Positions 10,889-20,802 of a DNA stretch of 64,000 nucleotides are shown piece by piece (position 1 is the stretch's first letter; each line of letters starts with the position of its first letter). Source of the DNA: Adineta ricciae (Eukaryota > Rotifera > Eurotatoria > Adinetida > Adinetidae). The notes under the pieces are model-generated. The model saw only the letters and a program-made list of their open reading frames with translations. It had not been told where the DNA came from and did no database searches. Position numbers and translations under genes: made by a program. The stretch covers positions 3,033 to 67,032 of the forward strand of contig CAJNOJ010000294.1 of assembly GCA_905250025.1 (NCBI GenBank), given 5' to 3'.

Positions 10889-11383
10889 TCACGATCTTCT
10901 ATTCATTCGACTACCCAAAGAAACTAGATAAGAAAGTCTTATTGTATGATTTGCTTCGAAGCGAACATCTTTGATAGTGCTGCATGTGTTCAGAATACTA
11001 TTTGTATAGTCCACCCGTCTGTGGTTACTAAGATGGAATTCCACCGACGGGTATATCGCTTTGCGAACTGCTTCTACTAAATTCCCATGAAAGGACATGA
11101 TGTATGTAGCCTACAAAGCAAAAGATGATACTAAGCTCATATCACCTTTTCGGATTTCTTCAATTAGAAACATCATTATGTACAATGCATTAGATCTTTT
11201 CGCGTAAGTTCTTGAGCGACAATCTTGGTACGCATGACGTCCGTGAATAGCGTTCAGCTCACCATCTTCTACAAAAGATTTTCGAACAGATAAAGAAAAA
11301 TATCTCCTTTGTAAAGAGGAAGGAACAAGCCCAGGCTCAGCGAATAAAACAAAATTCGCCCTCAAATTCGAATTTTCCGACAT
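10889..11383 (-). other. Possible hypothetical protein fragment (two minus-strand frames)
   Basis: Two adjacent minus-strand frames (11383-11111 and 11098-10889) have protein-like composition, but I recognise no domain. They are in different frames, and the only GT-AG solution between them is implausibly short (35 bp). Could be a decayed gene or chance. Confidence 0.2.
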
Positions 11384-11390
11384 CAGAAAT

Positions 11391-11620
11391 CCTTCGGTCT
11401 ACTCTGGAAATGGATGTTAATAAGTCGTGGCTAGTCAATGAAAAATTAATAATTAATTAAGCAACACTAACGTCGGATTCGAGATCTTCGACCTCGATTA
11501 TCCTTCGGTCAACCCTTACCCTGTATATTAATAATCTATGTGTAGTTGACAGATAGTTAATTAATAGTTAATAATTAGTTAAATCTAACCGCAGATTGAA
11601 GTTCCCCGACCTCGATTACC
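11391..11620. repeat. Degenerate tandem repeat, unit about 111-118 bp
   Basis: CCTTCGGTC occurs at 11391 and 11502, and CGACCTCGATTA occurs at 11489 and 11607, each time separated by an AT-rich TTAATAATTAATTA block. This gives two diverged units in direct orientation. No coding potential. Confidence 0.6.
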
Positions 11621-11694
11621 CTACCGGTAATCATTTTCTAGCAACTATCGATCAATTTCATTGATTTTAGAAATGCTGATTTCTGATTGGATAG

Positions 11695-11714
11695 GACAGA
11701 CAGACAGACAGACA
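11695..11714. repeat. (GACA)n microsatellite
   Basis: Five uninterrupted GACA units. It lies in a gene-free stretch (about 11.6-12.1 kb) in which nothing else was recognised apart from small AT-rich runs and a CCCTTT/AAAGGG hairpin near 11754-11776. Confidence 0.85.
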
Positions 11715-12139
11715 AACTTTAAGCTTTTTAACACAGCATTTAAACGCTGTATAACCCTTTCTTTCAGAAAAGGGAATAAATAACGCTCGTCGAGACTGAC
11801 TCGGCTATTTTCCCTTTCACCTCATGCTTTTTATAAGATGTATCATCCGTTCATTTCGCAGTTCGCCATTCCCCACTGCTCGATACAGCGTATTGCATAT
11901 ACAGTCTACTGAAAGGGTACGCGTCTTTCACTCTAATACTTCACAAAATCATATATGTGAAGGACGCTTTCATCTACGAGAAGTTATGAGAAGAAACTCG
12001 TACCCATTCTTATCTATACGCTCATACATCCTAGATATACAATTTATCAATTTTGTAATTCACTATAGTTATCGATTAGTTTCATCGATCGATTTGATGC
12101 GTTATAGCGTTTTCCGGGTAATCGAAATTTACATCGACT

Positions 12140-12206
12140 ATACCCAGGTCAACAAATCCGATCGGATCTGACCGGATCCGAGTATGGGATTGTTCGACCT
12201 GGGTAT
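12140..12206. repeat. 11-bp perfect inverted repeat beside the piggyBac remnant
   Basis: ATACCCAGGTC (12140-12150) is mirrored as GACCTGGGTAT (12196-12206), with a GATC-rich core in between. The right arm recurs at the start of the second 2.5-kb unit (about 14704-14716). It overlaps the first codons of the piggyBac C-terminal fragment; function unknown. Confidence 0.6.
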
Positions 12207-12565
12207 TACACATTTTCACAATGGCAACTGCAAGAAACTGATGAAATCAGTGATACCTCTGAATTCAACAAGAGATTCTCCTCTTCGTCTAACTGGTCGA
12301 CATTTTCTTGCACTCCTTCCACAAACATCACAATCAAACCAGCCTCGAAGAAAATGCGTCGTTTGTGCATCGCATAATATTCGTAGTGATATACGATATA
12401 TCTGTCCAGATTGCGATGTACCTCTGTGTATCGTTGATTCCTTCGGAGACTACCATACAAAGATGAACTACTAATGACTGCTTGAGGCAACAATGTTTTT
12501 TTTTGAAGAAATATCGTTCAAAAAATTTCGATTTTCGCAAAAAAAGCCGGGACTGAAAGGATTAA
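12184..12565 (+). pseudogene. piggyBac transposase C-terminal remnant with TTAA-flanked end
   Basis: The frame 12184-12474 encodes the C-terminal cysteine-rich finger of a piggyBac transposase: RLTGRHFLA, then CVVCASH, then ICPDCDVPLCI and YHT. The upstream DDE catalytic domain is absent. About 70 bp downstream, the sequence GCCGGGACTGAAAGG is followed by ATTAA. In the second copy this is GCCGGGACTGAAAAGG followed directly by TTAA, the piggyBac target site. So the 3' end of an element is preserved, but the rest is gone. Confidence 0.8.
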
Positions 12566-13072
12566 TGAATGTTCCTTGATCCATTCTTTCCGTATTCTTA
12601 CCTTTTGCAGCTGTTTGATTTAACACCAAATTGAGCACATGGCAGACTTACGTAAATGAGAAGAAGATGTGCATCGGTGATGACAGTTGATAAAGTTAAA
12701 GATCTGGCATGATCGTTGACTAGTGTGCGGAAACAACCTTCCTTCTGGTGATTACATGTTGATGTATTATTTTTCGTAGGATATGCTGAGTTAGAAACGA
12801 ACTTGTTTAAGTGAGATTTAAAAAAAATAACATGATTTTGACAATATAATTAAACAATATGCAGAATCATAGTGATCTTCTAGTGCGTAGTTTCGTCTGC
12901 TCTGTTTAACGTGATGATTGCATCTAAAGTTTCCATCATACATCCTATGAATTCGTTACTGATAAAGAGATAATAACAAAGCGAACACACTCGTTTTTTT
13001 CTTGCCGTGGTAACACACATGTAATGTGACTCGTTGCTGATAAGATGCAAGTTATTCGTCTTATCATGACTG
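12566..13072. other. Intergenic, no gene recognised
   Basis: About 500 bp between the piggyBac remnant and the O-methyltransferase remnant. Nothing beyond AT-rich non-coding sequence was recognised. It is closely matched in the second unit (15076-15590). Confidence 0.5.
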
Positions 13073-13867
13073 ATCGGTTGGTTAGTACTCTACTTAGCTG
13101 AAGTCTTACTGCTCATGAAATCATTGACAATAAAGAAACATAGTGGAATGCTGATATATTACATCGTGTACTATGCGCTCGTGTTGATATTGGTTTTATC
13201 GAACGAGTTCAGAACGATATCGATGGTAAACATTTTGTTCTCACTCCGTTGGGTGAAATGCTTACATCGGATCATTCATCGCACCCTCGTGACTATATAC
13301 GGTACTACCTATGACTGATCGCTAGTGATACTGGGTATCAGCTAGTCAAACAAGTTTGTGGTCAAGTATCCGGTGGTCTCAGTTGGTACGAGTTTCTGAA
13401 AAAAACCGAAAAACCAAGAATATGTGCATCTCTACAATGGAGTTATGATCTGTATGTCAGCTTATACAGGTGATAAATTAATAAATGGTGTAGACTTTGG
13501 CCGTTTCGGAACGCTGGTGGAGCTGGGTGGTACTTTCCTCGCTGAGATTCTTCAATGCTATGAAAGCATTCCAAAGGGACTCGTATTGGATTTGCCACAA
13601 TGTATCGCCGTAGTGAAGAATGGAGATGAAAATCGTACTGACTCACCGGTAACTATATTTATCGGCGAACATACCATCTTTTCGGATGGTAGGATGAGTA
13701 ATTGGCAAATACGTGCATTTGATATCGGAATGGCTGCTTACGGTACTGCTCGAGAACGAACAGAGCACGAGTATCAGGTCTTAGTTGAAAAGGGCGGATT
13801 TCAAGTGAAAAAGCACTATCCAATTCAAGCATCCGACTCGATCATTGAAGCTGTTCTCATAAAATGA
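13073..13867 (+). pseudogene. COMT-like O-methyltransferase pseudogene, copy 1
   Basis: Remnant of a SAM-dependent small-molecule O-methyltransferase. Around 13078-13315 one frame reads like the N-terminal dimerisation domain (LTAHEI, NADILHRVL, FVLTPLGEML-SDHSSHPRDYI), with in-frame stops at about 13099 and 13141. The frame 13424-13867 continues with the SAM site (LVELGGTFLAEIL, then GLVLDLPQCI) and the C-terminal LVEKGGFQVKKHYPIQ and IIEAVL. The segment that normally holds the catalytic His-Asp region is missing. No introns are evident. Families of this type are mostly bacterial or fungal, so horizontal origin is plausible. Confidence 0.75.
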
Positions 13868-13989
13868 ATGTTAACGATTAGTATCAATAAAACGGATACG
13901 GGAATGATCGGTATATGTAGCATTTTTGCTTTGTTTTCTGTTTTTTATCTATAGGATAGATCTTGTTTTGATTATGCTTTTAGATATTC

Positions 13990-14681
13990 ATGTCTTCTGA
14001 AGAGTCAGTTCATGTACAACTAGGCCCACGAAAATGGAAACTAGGTGGTGAATATTTGAAATTGATGGAACCATGCAATCAATGTTTGGAAGCTGAAGAT
14101 GTAGGTTTAGCATTGAGAAATCAATTGGATGAAAAAGGTTATATCTATTTGAAACATGTCATACAAGAAGAAGATGTACTAAAAGCAAGAGCGACAGGTA
14201 AAATGGCATCCGATTTCCCAAAAATAGAACTAGTCTACCTTGTTTCAGTTCTTGAATACATTCAAAATCTAAATGATACCGGTGTACTAGAGAAGCCCGT
14301 ATTCTCGTCATCGTACATTGATGGCATTCTGTCACGTGGTTGCGATGTGGGATGCGTTCCCTTTATGGAAGGAATCAACCCAATCACTACTCACTCAGCC
14401 GTTTCAGCGATCATCGAAAATCCGAAATTGTATCAGATCTTCACTAACATATTTCACGGTGTACGTCCTATAACGTTTGGTTATAAATGGTTGCGAGGTA
14501 TGCATCAAGGTGGTAATACTGGTTGTCACATGGATCGAGTCTACATGAACCGTGGCTCGTCACAATTGTTAACATGTTGGATCCCATTGGATAATCTGAC
14601 ATTGGATATGAGTGTACTAGCAGTTCTAGAAGGTAGTCACCGAATGGATAGACCAGATGAGAGTGGGTATACAAAATTACA
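13990..14681 (+). pseudogene. Phytanoyl-CoA dioxygenase-like gene, copy 1, truncated at an N
   Basis: The first 231 codons are nearly identical to the complete copy at 16506-17667, including the HMDR metal-binding HxD motif at about residue 179. The frame is lost at the N at 14682, where the sequence jumps to piggyBac-like DNA. The C-terminal exon with the distal His and the 2-oxoglutarate-binding Arg is absent. The break coincides exactly with the putative scaffold join, so it may be an assembly truncation rather than a biological one. Confidence 0.8.
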
Positions 14682-14682
14682 N
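14682..14682. other. Single N at the junction of a 2.5-kb direct duplication
   Basis: Left flank ends within the dioxygenase coding sequence; right flank restarts at the equivalent of 12174. A lone N is how some scaffolders mark contigs with a negative (overlapping) gap estimate. Confidence 0.85.
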
Positions 14683-15075
14683 GGATCCGAGTATGGGATT
14701 GTGCGACCTGGGTATTACACATTTTCACAATGGCAACTGCAAGAAACTGATGAAATCAGTGATACCTCTGAATTCAACAAGAAATTCTCCTCTTCGTCTA
14801 ACTGGTCGACATTTTCTTGCACTCATTCCACAAATATCACAATCAAACCAGCCTCGAAGAAAATGCGTCGTTTTTGCATCACATAATATTCGTAGTGATA
14901 TATGATATATCTGTCCAAATTGCGATGTACCTCTGTGTATCGTTGATTCCTTCGGAGACTACCATACAAAGATGAACTACTAATGACTGCTTGAGACAAA
15001 AATGTTTTTTTTTTGAAGAAATATCATTCAAAAAACTTCGATTTTCGCAAAAAAAGCCGGGACTGAAAAGGTTAA
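14683..15075 (+). pseudogene. piggyBac C-terminal remnant, copy 2
   Basis: Same fragment as 12184-12565, more decayed: CVVCAS is CVVFAS and the frame is interrupted by TGA near 14902. The terminal sequence GCCGGGACTGAAAAGG is immediately followed by TTAA (15072-15075), a clean piggyBac boundary. Confidence 0.75.
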
Positions 15076-15589
15076 TGAATGTTCCTTGATCCATTCTTTT
15101 CGTATTCTTGCCTTTTGCAACTGTTTGATTTAACATCAAATTGAGCACATGGCAGACTTACGTAAATGAGAAGAAGATGTGCATCGGTGATGACAGTTGA
15201 CAAAGTTAAAGATCTGGCATGATCGTTGACTAGTGTGCGAAAACAATCTTCCTTCTGGTGATTACATGTTGATGTATTATTTTTCGTAGGATATGCTGAG
15301 TTAGAAACGAACTTGTTTAAGTGAGATTTTAAAAAAAATAACATGATTTTGACAATATAATTAAACAATATGCAGAATCATAGTGATCTTCTAGTGCGTA
15401 GTTTCGCCTGCGCTGTGTAACGTGATGATTGCATCTAACGTTTTCATCATACATCCTATGAATTCGTTACTGATAAAGAGATAATAGTAAAGCGAACACA
15501 CTCGTTTTTTTCTTGCCGTGGTAACGCACGTGTAATGTGACTCGTTGTTGATAAGATGCAAATTATTCATCTTATCATGACTTTCGCAT

Positions 15590-16385
15590 CGGCATCTCCG
15601 TTGACTCTCGATGGTTTATCCAAGTTTCTATCGATTGCTTGATAGAGATAGAGCTGCTTATACATTCGCAGGGCTCGATTTGGCTGATCGGTTGGTTAGT
15701 GATCTACTTAGGCGAGGTCTTACTGCTCATGAAATCACTGACAGTGAAGAAAAACAGTGAAATGCTTACATCGGATCATTCATCGCATTCTCGTGACTGT
15801 ATACGGTACTACCTATGACTGATCGCTAGTGATACTGGGTATCAGCTAGTCAAACAAGTTTGCGGTCAATGTCAAGGCAGTGGCTTTGCTCAAATATCCG
15901 GTGGTCTCAGTTGGTACGAGTTTCTGAAAAAAAAACCCGGAAAACCAAGAATATGTGCATCTCTACAACAGTGTTATGACCTGTCTGTCAGTTTATACAG
16001 GTGATAAATTAATAAATGATGTAGACTTTGGTCGTTTCGGAACGCTATTGGAGCTGGGTGGTAATCGTTGTACTTTCCTCGCTCAGATTCATTAATACTA
16101 TGAAAGCATTCGAAAGGGATTCGTATTCGATTTGCCACAATGTATCGCCGTAGTGAAGAATGGAGATGAAAATCGTTTATCGTCGAACATGCCATATTTT
16201 CGGATGGTACGATGAGTAATTGGCAAATACGTGCATTTGATATCGGAATGGCTGCTTACGGTACTGCTCGAGCACGAACAGAGCAAGAGTATTAGGTCTT
16301 AGTTGAAAAAGCCGGATTTCAAGTAAAAAAGCACTATCCAATTCAAGCACTCGACTCGATCATTGAAGCTGTTCTCATAAAATGA
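15590..16385 (+). pseudogene. COMT-like O-methyltransferase pseudogene, copy 2
   Basis: This copy retains more of the N-terminal region than copy 1 (about 15590-15750, reading DLADRLVSDLLRRGLTAHEI without the stops of copy 1). It then loses about 100 bp of the dimerisation domain at 15755. The SAM-site region (LLELGG around 16045) and C-terminal YPIQ and IIEAVL are present but frameshifted and interrupted by stops (for example TAG at about 16291). Both copies are dead, by partly different lesions. Confidence 0.7.
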
Positions 16386-16505
16386 ATGTTAACGATTAGT
16401 ATTAATAAAACGGATACGAGAATGATCGGTATATGTAGCATTTTTGCTTTGTTTTCTGTTTTATCTATAGGATAGATCTTGTTTTGATTATGCTTTTAGA
16501 TATTC

Positions 16506-17667
16506 ATGTCGTCTGAAGAATCAGTTTACGTACAACTAGGCCCACGAAAATGGAAACTAGGCGGTGAATATTTGAAATTGATGGAACCATGCAATCAATG
16601 TTTGGAAGCTGAAGATGTAGGTTTAGCATTGAGAAATCAATTAGATGAAAAAGGCTATATCTATTTGAAACATGTCATACCAGAAGACGATGTACTAAAA
16701 GCGAGAGCGACAGGTAAAATGGCATCTGATTTTGCAAAAATAGAACTAGTCTACCTTGTTTCAGTTCTTGAATACATTCAAAATCTAAATGATACCGGCT
16801 TACTAGAGAAGCCAGTATTCTCGTCATCGTACATCGATGGCATTCTGTCACGTGGTTGCGATGTGGGATGCGTTCCTTTTATGGAAGGAAGCAACCCAAT
16901 CACTACTCATCCTGCCGTTTCAGCGATCATCGAAAATCCGAAATTGTATCAGATCTTCACTAACATATTTCACGGCGTACGTCCTATAACGTTTGGTTAT
17001 AAATGGTTGCGAGGTATGCATCAAGGTGGTAATACTGGTTGTCACATGGATCGAGTCTACATGAACCGTGGCTCGTCACAATTGTTAACATGTTGGATCC
17101 CATTGGATAATCTGACATTGGATATGAGTGTACTAGCAGTTCTAGAAGGTAGTCATCGAATGGATAGACCAGATGAGAGTGGGTATACAAAATTACAAAA
17201 TACGTATGCAAACATGGATGTCGATAGAGATAAACTACAAGGAACTGGATGGTTTACACAAGATCCAATGGAGTTCTATCAACTGAATGACGTGTCAAAA
17301 ACCGAGGACACATCTGCACCTGTTTGGAAAACAACCGGTTAGTTCCCAGGACGCGATATAAGCAGAAATCGTTCATTCATTTCTTGTAGCTTTTTCCGCT
17401 GGTGATATTCTGATCTTCACAATGCGTACCATTCATATGTCATCGATTAATTTAACGAATAGATTACGTCTTTCATGTGATACACGTTGGCAGCCCGCAA
17501 ATGAACCAGTCGATCCTAGATTTATTCAACAGGACAAAAAAATGCCATTGGGCCATGCGGAGACAAAATTTGGTCTCTATGCAAAGAGTGATGATAATAT
17601 TGAAGACGGAAAAACGACTATGGAACACTGGCGAGAAAAATGGGGCTTTCTTATAAACTCATCCTGA
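16506..17667 (+). CDS. Phytanoyl-CoA dioxygenase family protein (Fe(II)/2-oxoglutarate oxygenase)
   Basis: Predicted non-haem Fe(II)/2-oxoglutarate-dependent oxygenase; the substrate cannot be told. Two exons, 16506-17337 and 17390-17667, are separated by a 52-bp GT-AG intron and encode 369 aa. The HxD iron ligands are in TGCHMDRVYM (about residue 179). After the intron, FSAGDILIFT-MRTIHMS and LRLSCDTRWQP provide the distal His and the 2-oxoglutarate-binding Arg, as in the PhyH family. No signal peptide. It lies about 120 bp downstream of an O-methyltransferase remnant in the same orientation, a pairing reminiscent of bacterial or fungal secondary metabolism. The intron may have been gained after transfer. 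Confidence 0.88.
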
Positions 17668-18308
17668 AGATGTGCTTCTTGAAAACTTTATTGAATTACT
17701 TTTAATTTCTCTGTATTGACGATTAAAATGTCATTTCCTAGGTCAGAAGATATCTACGTCAGTTTTCTTGAATATTTTTCTCAATCATAAATTGATGAAC
17801 ATTGTTCCATGCTCTTGTAGAGATTTTAATTAATTCATAAAACCTTCAGTAATAAATCATAGAGAAGCAAAGTCCAACAAAAAGTGAGGTCTCACTGATC
17901 TTGTGATGTGATATCTGCCTTTCTTTTGAATAACTCATTGTCAGATTAGTTTATAATTAATTCTTGGCTATTTTATTTATTGCGCAGTTAATACACATAT
18001 AATCTAGTCAAATTTTCATCGATGAAGCTAATGATTAGTTATTCCTATAGTATCTCTTTGTTCATTGGGTATTTGATCCATATTTAATATTTTCTTACAC
18101 TTGAATACTGAGAAAATGATAATATACTCGGCATTTCCAACAAAAAATACCTCATTAACTCGCGTGTCGAGAACGTCGCTGAAACAGATAATTTTGTTCT
18201 ACGACTTCTAAGGAGGTGACAAAAAAAGAATACACCAACGCTCATTTACTTTTGATTCTTCGCACGTAAACTTATTTGCTGATTTATCTCACTCAGACAA
18301 CTCTATCG
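17668..18308. other. Intergenic, no gene recognised
   Basis: About 640 AT-rich bases between the dioxygenase and the GPCR. No conserved motif was recognised. Confidence 0.5.
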
Positions 18309-19226
18309 ATGAACAATTCCTCAACAATAGACATCGAAACATGGTTTATTCCTCATGACATCATTATGATCATTATCCTCTCTTTCGCTATCCTACTTGG
18401 TATCTTCTTTTTACTTATCATTATTCTTGATCAAACATCTCACACCCTACCAATGATATTAACAGCTAATTCATGTTTAACACAAATCTGTTTCGCAATT
18501 GTTCTACTTCTCATGACAATCTTCATGTTAGAAAATGATTTAAAGCAACGCTATTATTACGATCTCTATTGCATCATTCGTGGTTACTTAAGTTATGCCA
18601 CATGCACAGCAATGAATTATTCTTTTCTATTACAAGCGATCTATCGATATATTTTAGTTATTTACCCACTTAACGTATGCTGGCAATCGATCAAAATTCA
18701 ACTATTACTCATTGCTGCGACATGGCTGTTTTCGTATCTCTATCCACTAGCATTTGTCTTCACGAACGATATTACGTATAATGTGAATAATCAGTTGTGT
18801 CAAATTCCATTGCGTCTTTCGTTTCCGCTTCTTTTCGTCATTTCGAACGGTTATCTTGGTCCTGTATTGATAATTCAATTGATCTATTTGAAATTGGTTC
18901 GACATGTGAAACAAATTAGTAGAAACGTCATTACAACAAGAAATAATCTACCTCGTTTACGAAGGGAATTGAAAATGGTACGTCGAATAGTAACAATAAC
19001 GACGATCTTAGTTGTACTTGGTCTACCCTATACATCTTTTCTATTTATATCGTTTTTTACCGAACCAGTAAAGTATTACTATCGAATATCGGCGATCTTC
19101 ACGAATCCATCGCTGATATTCATCATGATTGCGCTATTTCAATTTACGGAATCGTTGAAATTGTTCATATTGCGAAAAATGAACATACGAACAGAAACAG
19201 TTATACCAACTATAGAATTGAGATAA
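18309..19226 (+). CDS. Rhodopsin-like orphan GPCR (7TM)
   Basis: Predicted class A-like G-protein-coupled receptor of 305 aa, intronless. I place the start at the ATG at 18309, which gives MNNSST and a short extracellular tail with one N-glycosylation site. Seven hydrophobic segments are visible. The third ends in YRYILVIYP (a DRY-like position), and the sixth follows the basic LRRELKMVRR segment with LVVLGLPYTSFLFISF. The ligand is unknown; this subfamily is abundant in bdelloids. A paralogue lies convergently at 19897-20802. The 3' third recurs as a fragment at 44670-44947, which begins at an N. Confidence 0.85.
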   Translation: MNNSSTIDIETWFIPHDIIMIIILSFAILLGIFFLLIIILDQTSHTLPMILTANSCLTQICFAIVLLLMTIFMLENDLKQRYYYDLYCIIRGYLSYATCTAMNYSFLLQAIYRYILVIYPLNVCWQSIKIQLLLIAATWLFSYLYPLAFVFTNDITYNVNNQLCQIPLRLSFPLLFVISNGYLGPVLIIQLIYLKLVRHVKQISRNVITTRNNLPRLRRELKMVRRIVTITTILVVLGLPYTSFLFISFFTEPVKYYYRISAIFTNPSLIFIMIALFQFTESLKLFILRKMNIRTETVIPTIELR

Positions 19227-19538
19227 TATATTTACCAACTATTCAGATCGAACGCACCAAGGGTAACCCAAGAACATTTCTTTCGTGTATTGGCAAATTG
19301 TAAACGAATATACGTCATTTTTCTACTTCTTGCTTCGTCGTAAATATACCTAGAAAGTCTAGATGTGAAAACAGTCAACGCTAAGATTGCACTGTGGAGG
19401 TGCGTTTCTTCTTATTGGCTTGTTCATTCAACCCTATCCACATACTACATTCCCTATTTAATCGACTGCATATGCACAGAAATTTTTTTTTTTAAGTTTC
19501 ACTTTCTCACTACATTCACACCTTCCAGTGAGAGCAAC

Positions 19539-19658
19539 ATGACCGGCAAAAGGATCATTATCTATTTGGCTCTCGTCGCTTCGATCTTTGTCATCAATTG
19601 CCAAGGCAAACCTACCGATGAGAATGAATTGAAAAGCGCTATAATAAGTACCTCCTGA
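19539..19658 (+). CDS. Short secreted peptide, 39 aa (copy A)
   Basis: MTGKRIII is followed by a hydrophobic core LALVASIFVINC and a likely cleavage after QG, leaving a mature peptide of about 16 residues beginning KPTDENELK. An AATAAA polyadenylation-like signal follows at about 19680. The counterpart at 45259-45378 preserves the frame and signal peptide with two amino-acid changes. No family recognised. It could be a peptide hormone or effector, or the first exon of a longer gene, although no good splice donor was found. Confidence 0.5.
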   Translation: MTGKRIIIYLALVASIFVINCQGKPTDENELKSAIISTS

Positions 19659-19896
19659 GATCTTGATAGTATTTGTGAGAAATAAAGTGAGTCCTCTTCT
19701 GTTATGGAAATATCGACAATATCCGTTGAACGTTTTCTTTTCTATTTAGAAAACGAACAATACACTAAAACTTTTCGTATGAAAAGAGCTTTTTTTGCTA
19801 TAATTTTAACATCACTTATTTTCTTTAAACCAAACGTAGGCGCAGAATCATTGACAAATAAAAGGCAATGGCATAAAATATTTCTACTTGTCACTC

Positions 19897-20802
19897 TCAT
19901 GTTCTTCCTGCAGCAGCAGCAACGACATTTGGTTGCTGTCGAAATCTTCTTACTAACGACTTTTTCAGCAGATCGGTAAATTGAAGTAAAGCAATCAGTG
20001 CTATCAATATCGATGCATCGGTGAATATGAAAGCAATACGAAAATGATACTTCGGTGGCGTGGTGAAAAATGAGATGAAAACAAAGATGCCATAGGGAAC
20101 ACCGATTGTCACGATTATATTCAGAAGCATGATTATACGTTGTACCATTTTCAATTCTCGCTGTACGCGGATCAATGTATGAACAATCATCGTATTATGA
20201 CCTAATTCTCTTATATGTAGAATTAGTTTAAAATATATGAACATAGTCATCGACACAGGAATGAGATAAATACAAAAGACTCCATAAAATAACGAAAAAG
20301 ATAATCCAAGAGGTAACTGACATATTTGATTGTCAGCATTATAAGTTATGTTATGAAGGAATATGAATACCACTGGATACGTCAAAGAGAAGATCCATGT
20401 GATACAGATAAATAGAGCTTGACATTTGAATGTTTGCCAGTACAAATTAGTACGATAGACCACTGTAATATATCGATAGAGAGCTTGTAATGAAAACGAA
20501 AACATGAATTCAGCAGATACTGCGTAGTTCAGATAGGCTCGAAGAACGCAAAGTGAATCTTCAGAGTAAACTTGTTTCAGATCGTTTTCTAATGTAAATA
20601 AACTTAAACTTAACGATACACATCCTAAGACCAGTGTTGTTAAACAAGTATTTGCGACTAACATCATCGAGATCGTATGACACGTCTTATGCAGAACGAT
20701 AATAAATAGGAAAAGAGTAGCAAGAATGATAATTAGTACTGTGCATATAATCATGAGAATATCCGTAGGAATAAACCAGAATTCGGTTGAGGTTAGGTTC
20801 AT
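19897..20802 (-). CDS. Rhodopsin-like orphan GPCR (7TM), copy A
   Basis: 301-aa predicted 7TM receptor on the minus strand, intronless, a paralogue of the GPCR at 18309. I choose the ATG at 20802 (MNLTSTEFWF) because the right-hand copy (46518) starts there and longer upstream frames are not conserved. Shared landmarks are WFIPTDILM at the N-terminus, YRYITVVY after TM3, RVQRELKMVQRI before TM6 and VTIGVPYGIFVFISFF in TM6. The C-terminus ends in a short Gln/Ala-rich tail encoded by a GCT repeat that is one codon longer than in copy B. Tail-to-tail with 18309. Confidence 0.85.
   Translation of the reverse strand: MNLTSTEFWFIPTDILMIICTVLIIILATLFLFIIVLHKTCHTISMMLVANTCLTTLVLGCVSLSLSLFTLENDLKQVYSEDSLCVLRAYLNYAVSAEFMFSFSLQALYRYITVVYRTNLYWQTFKCQALFICITWIFSLTYPVVFIFLHNITYNADNQICQLPLGLSFSLFYGVFCIYLIPVSMTMFIYFKLILHIRELGHNTMIVHTLIRVQRELKMVQRIIMLLNIIVTIGVPYGIFVFISFFTTPPKYHFRIAFIFTDASILIALIALLQFTDLLKKSLVRRFRQQPNVVAAAAGRT

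Larger units (their letters stand above)
12174..14681. repeat. Direct duplication, unit 1 (piggyBac end, O-methyltransferase, PhyH)
   Basis: This 2.5-kb stretch matches 14683-17197 with a few percent mismatch plus indels. The second copy starts at exactly the base after the N at 14682 and unit 1 ends at exactly the base before it. That is what a head-to-tail join of two overlapping contigs (for example two haplotypes) would produce. Confidence 0.9.
14683..17197. repeat. Direct duplication, unit 2
   Basis: Counterpart of 12174-14681. Differences include a deletion of about 100 bp in the O-methyltransferase remnant (near 15755), retained O-methyltransferase sequence at 15590-15690 and 15870-15892 that is missing in unit 1, and a stop in the piggyBac fragment. 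Beyond 17197 the sequence continues into the dioxygenase 3' end, which unit 1 lacks. Confidence 0.9.

Noticed and set aside
11824-12171. Open frame of 115 codons
   Set aside because: Low-complexity composition, no recognisable domain, and it runs through an inverted repeat; likely chance.
14468-14728. Minus-strand open frame, also present at 16984-17211
   Set aside because: Antisense shadow of the dioxygenase coding sequence; similarity between the two simply reflects the duplication.
19704-19979. Plus-strand frame overlapping the minus-strand GPCR, also at 45498-45695
   Set aside because: Overlaps the 3' end of a well-supported receptor gene; the frame is not conserved in length between copies.
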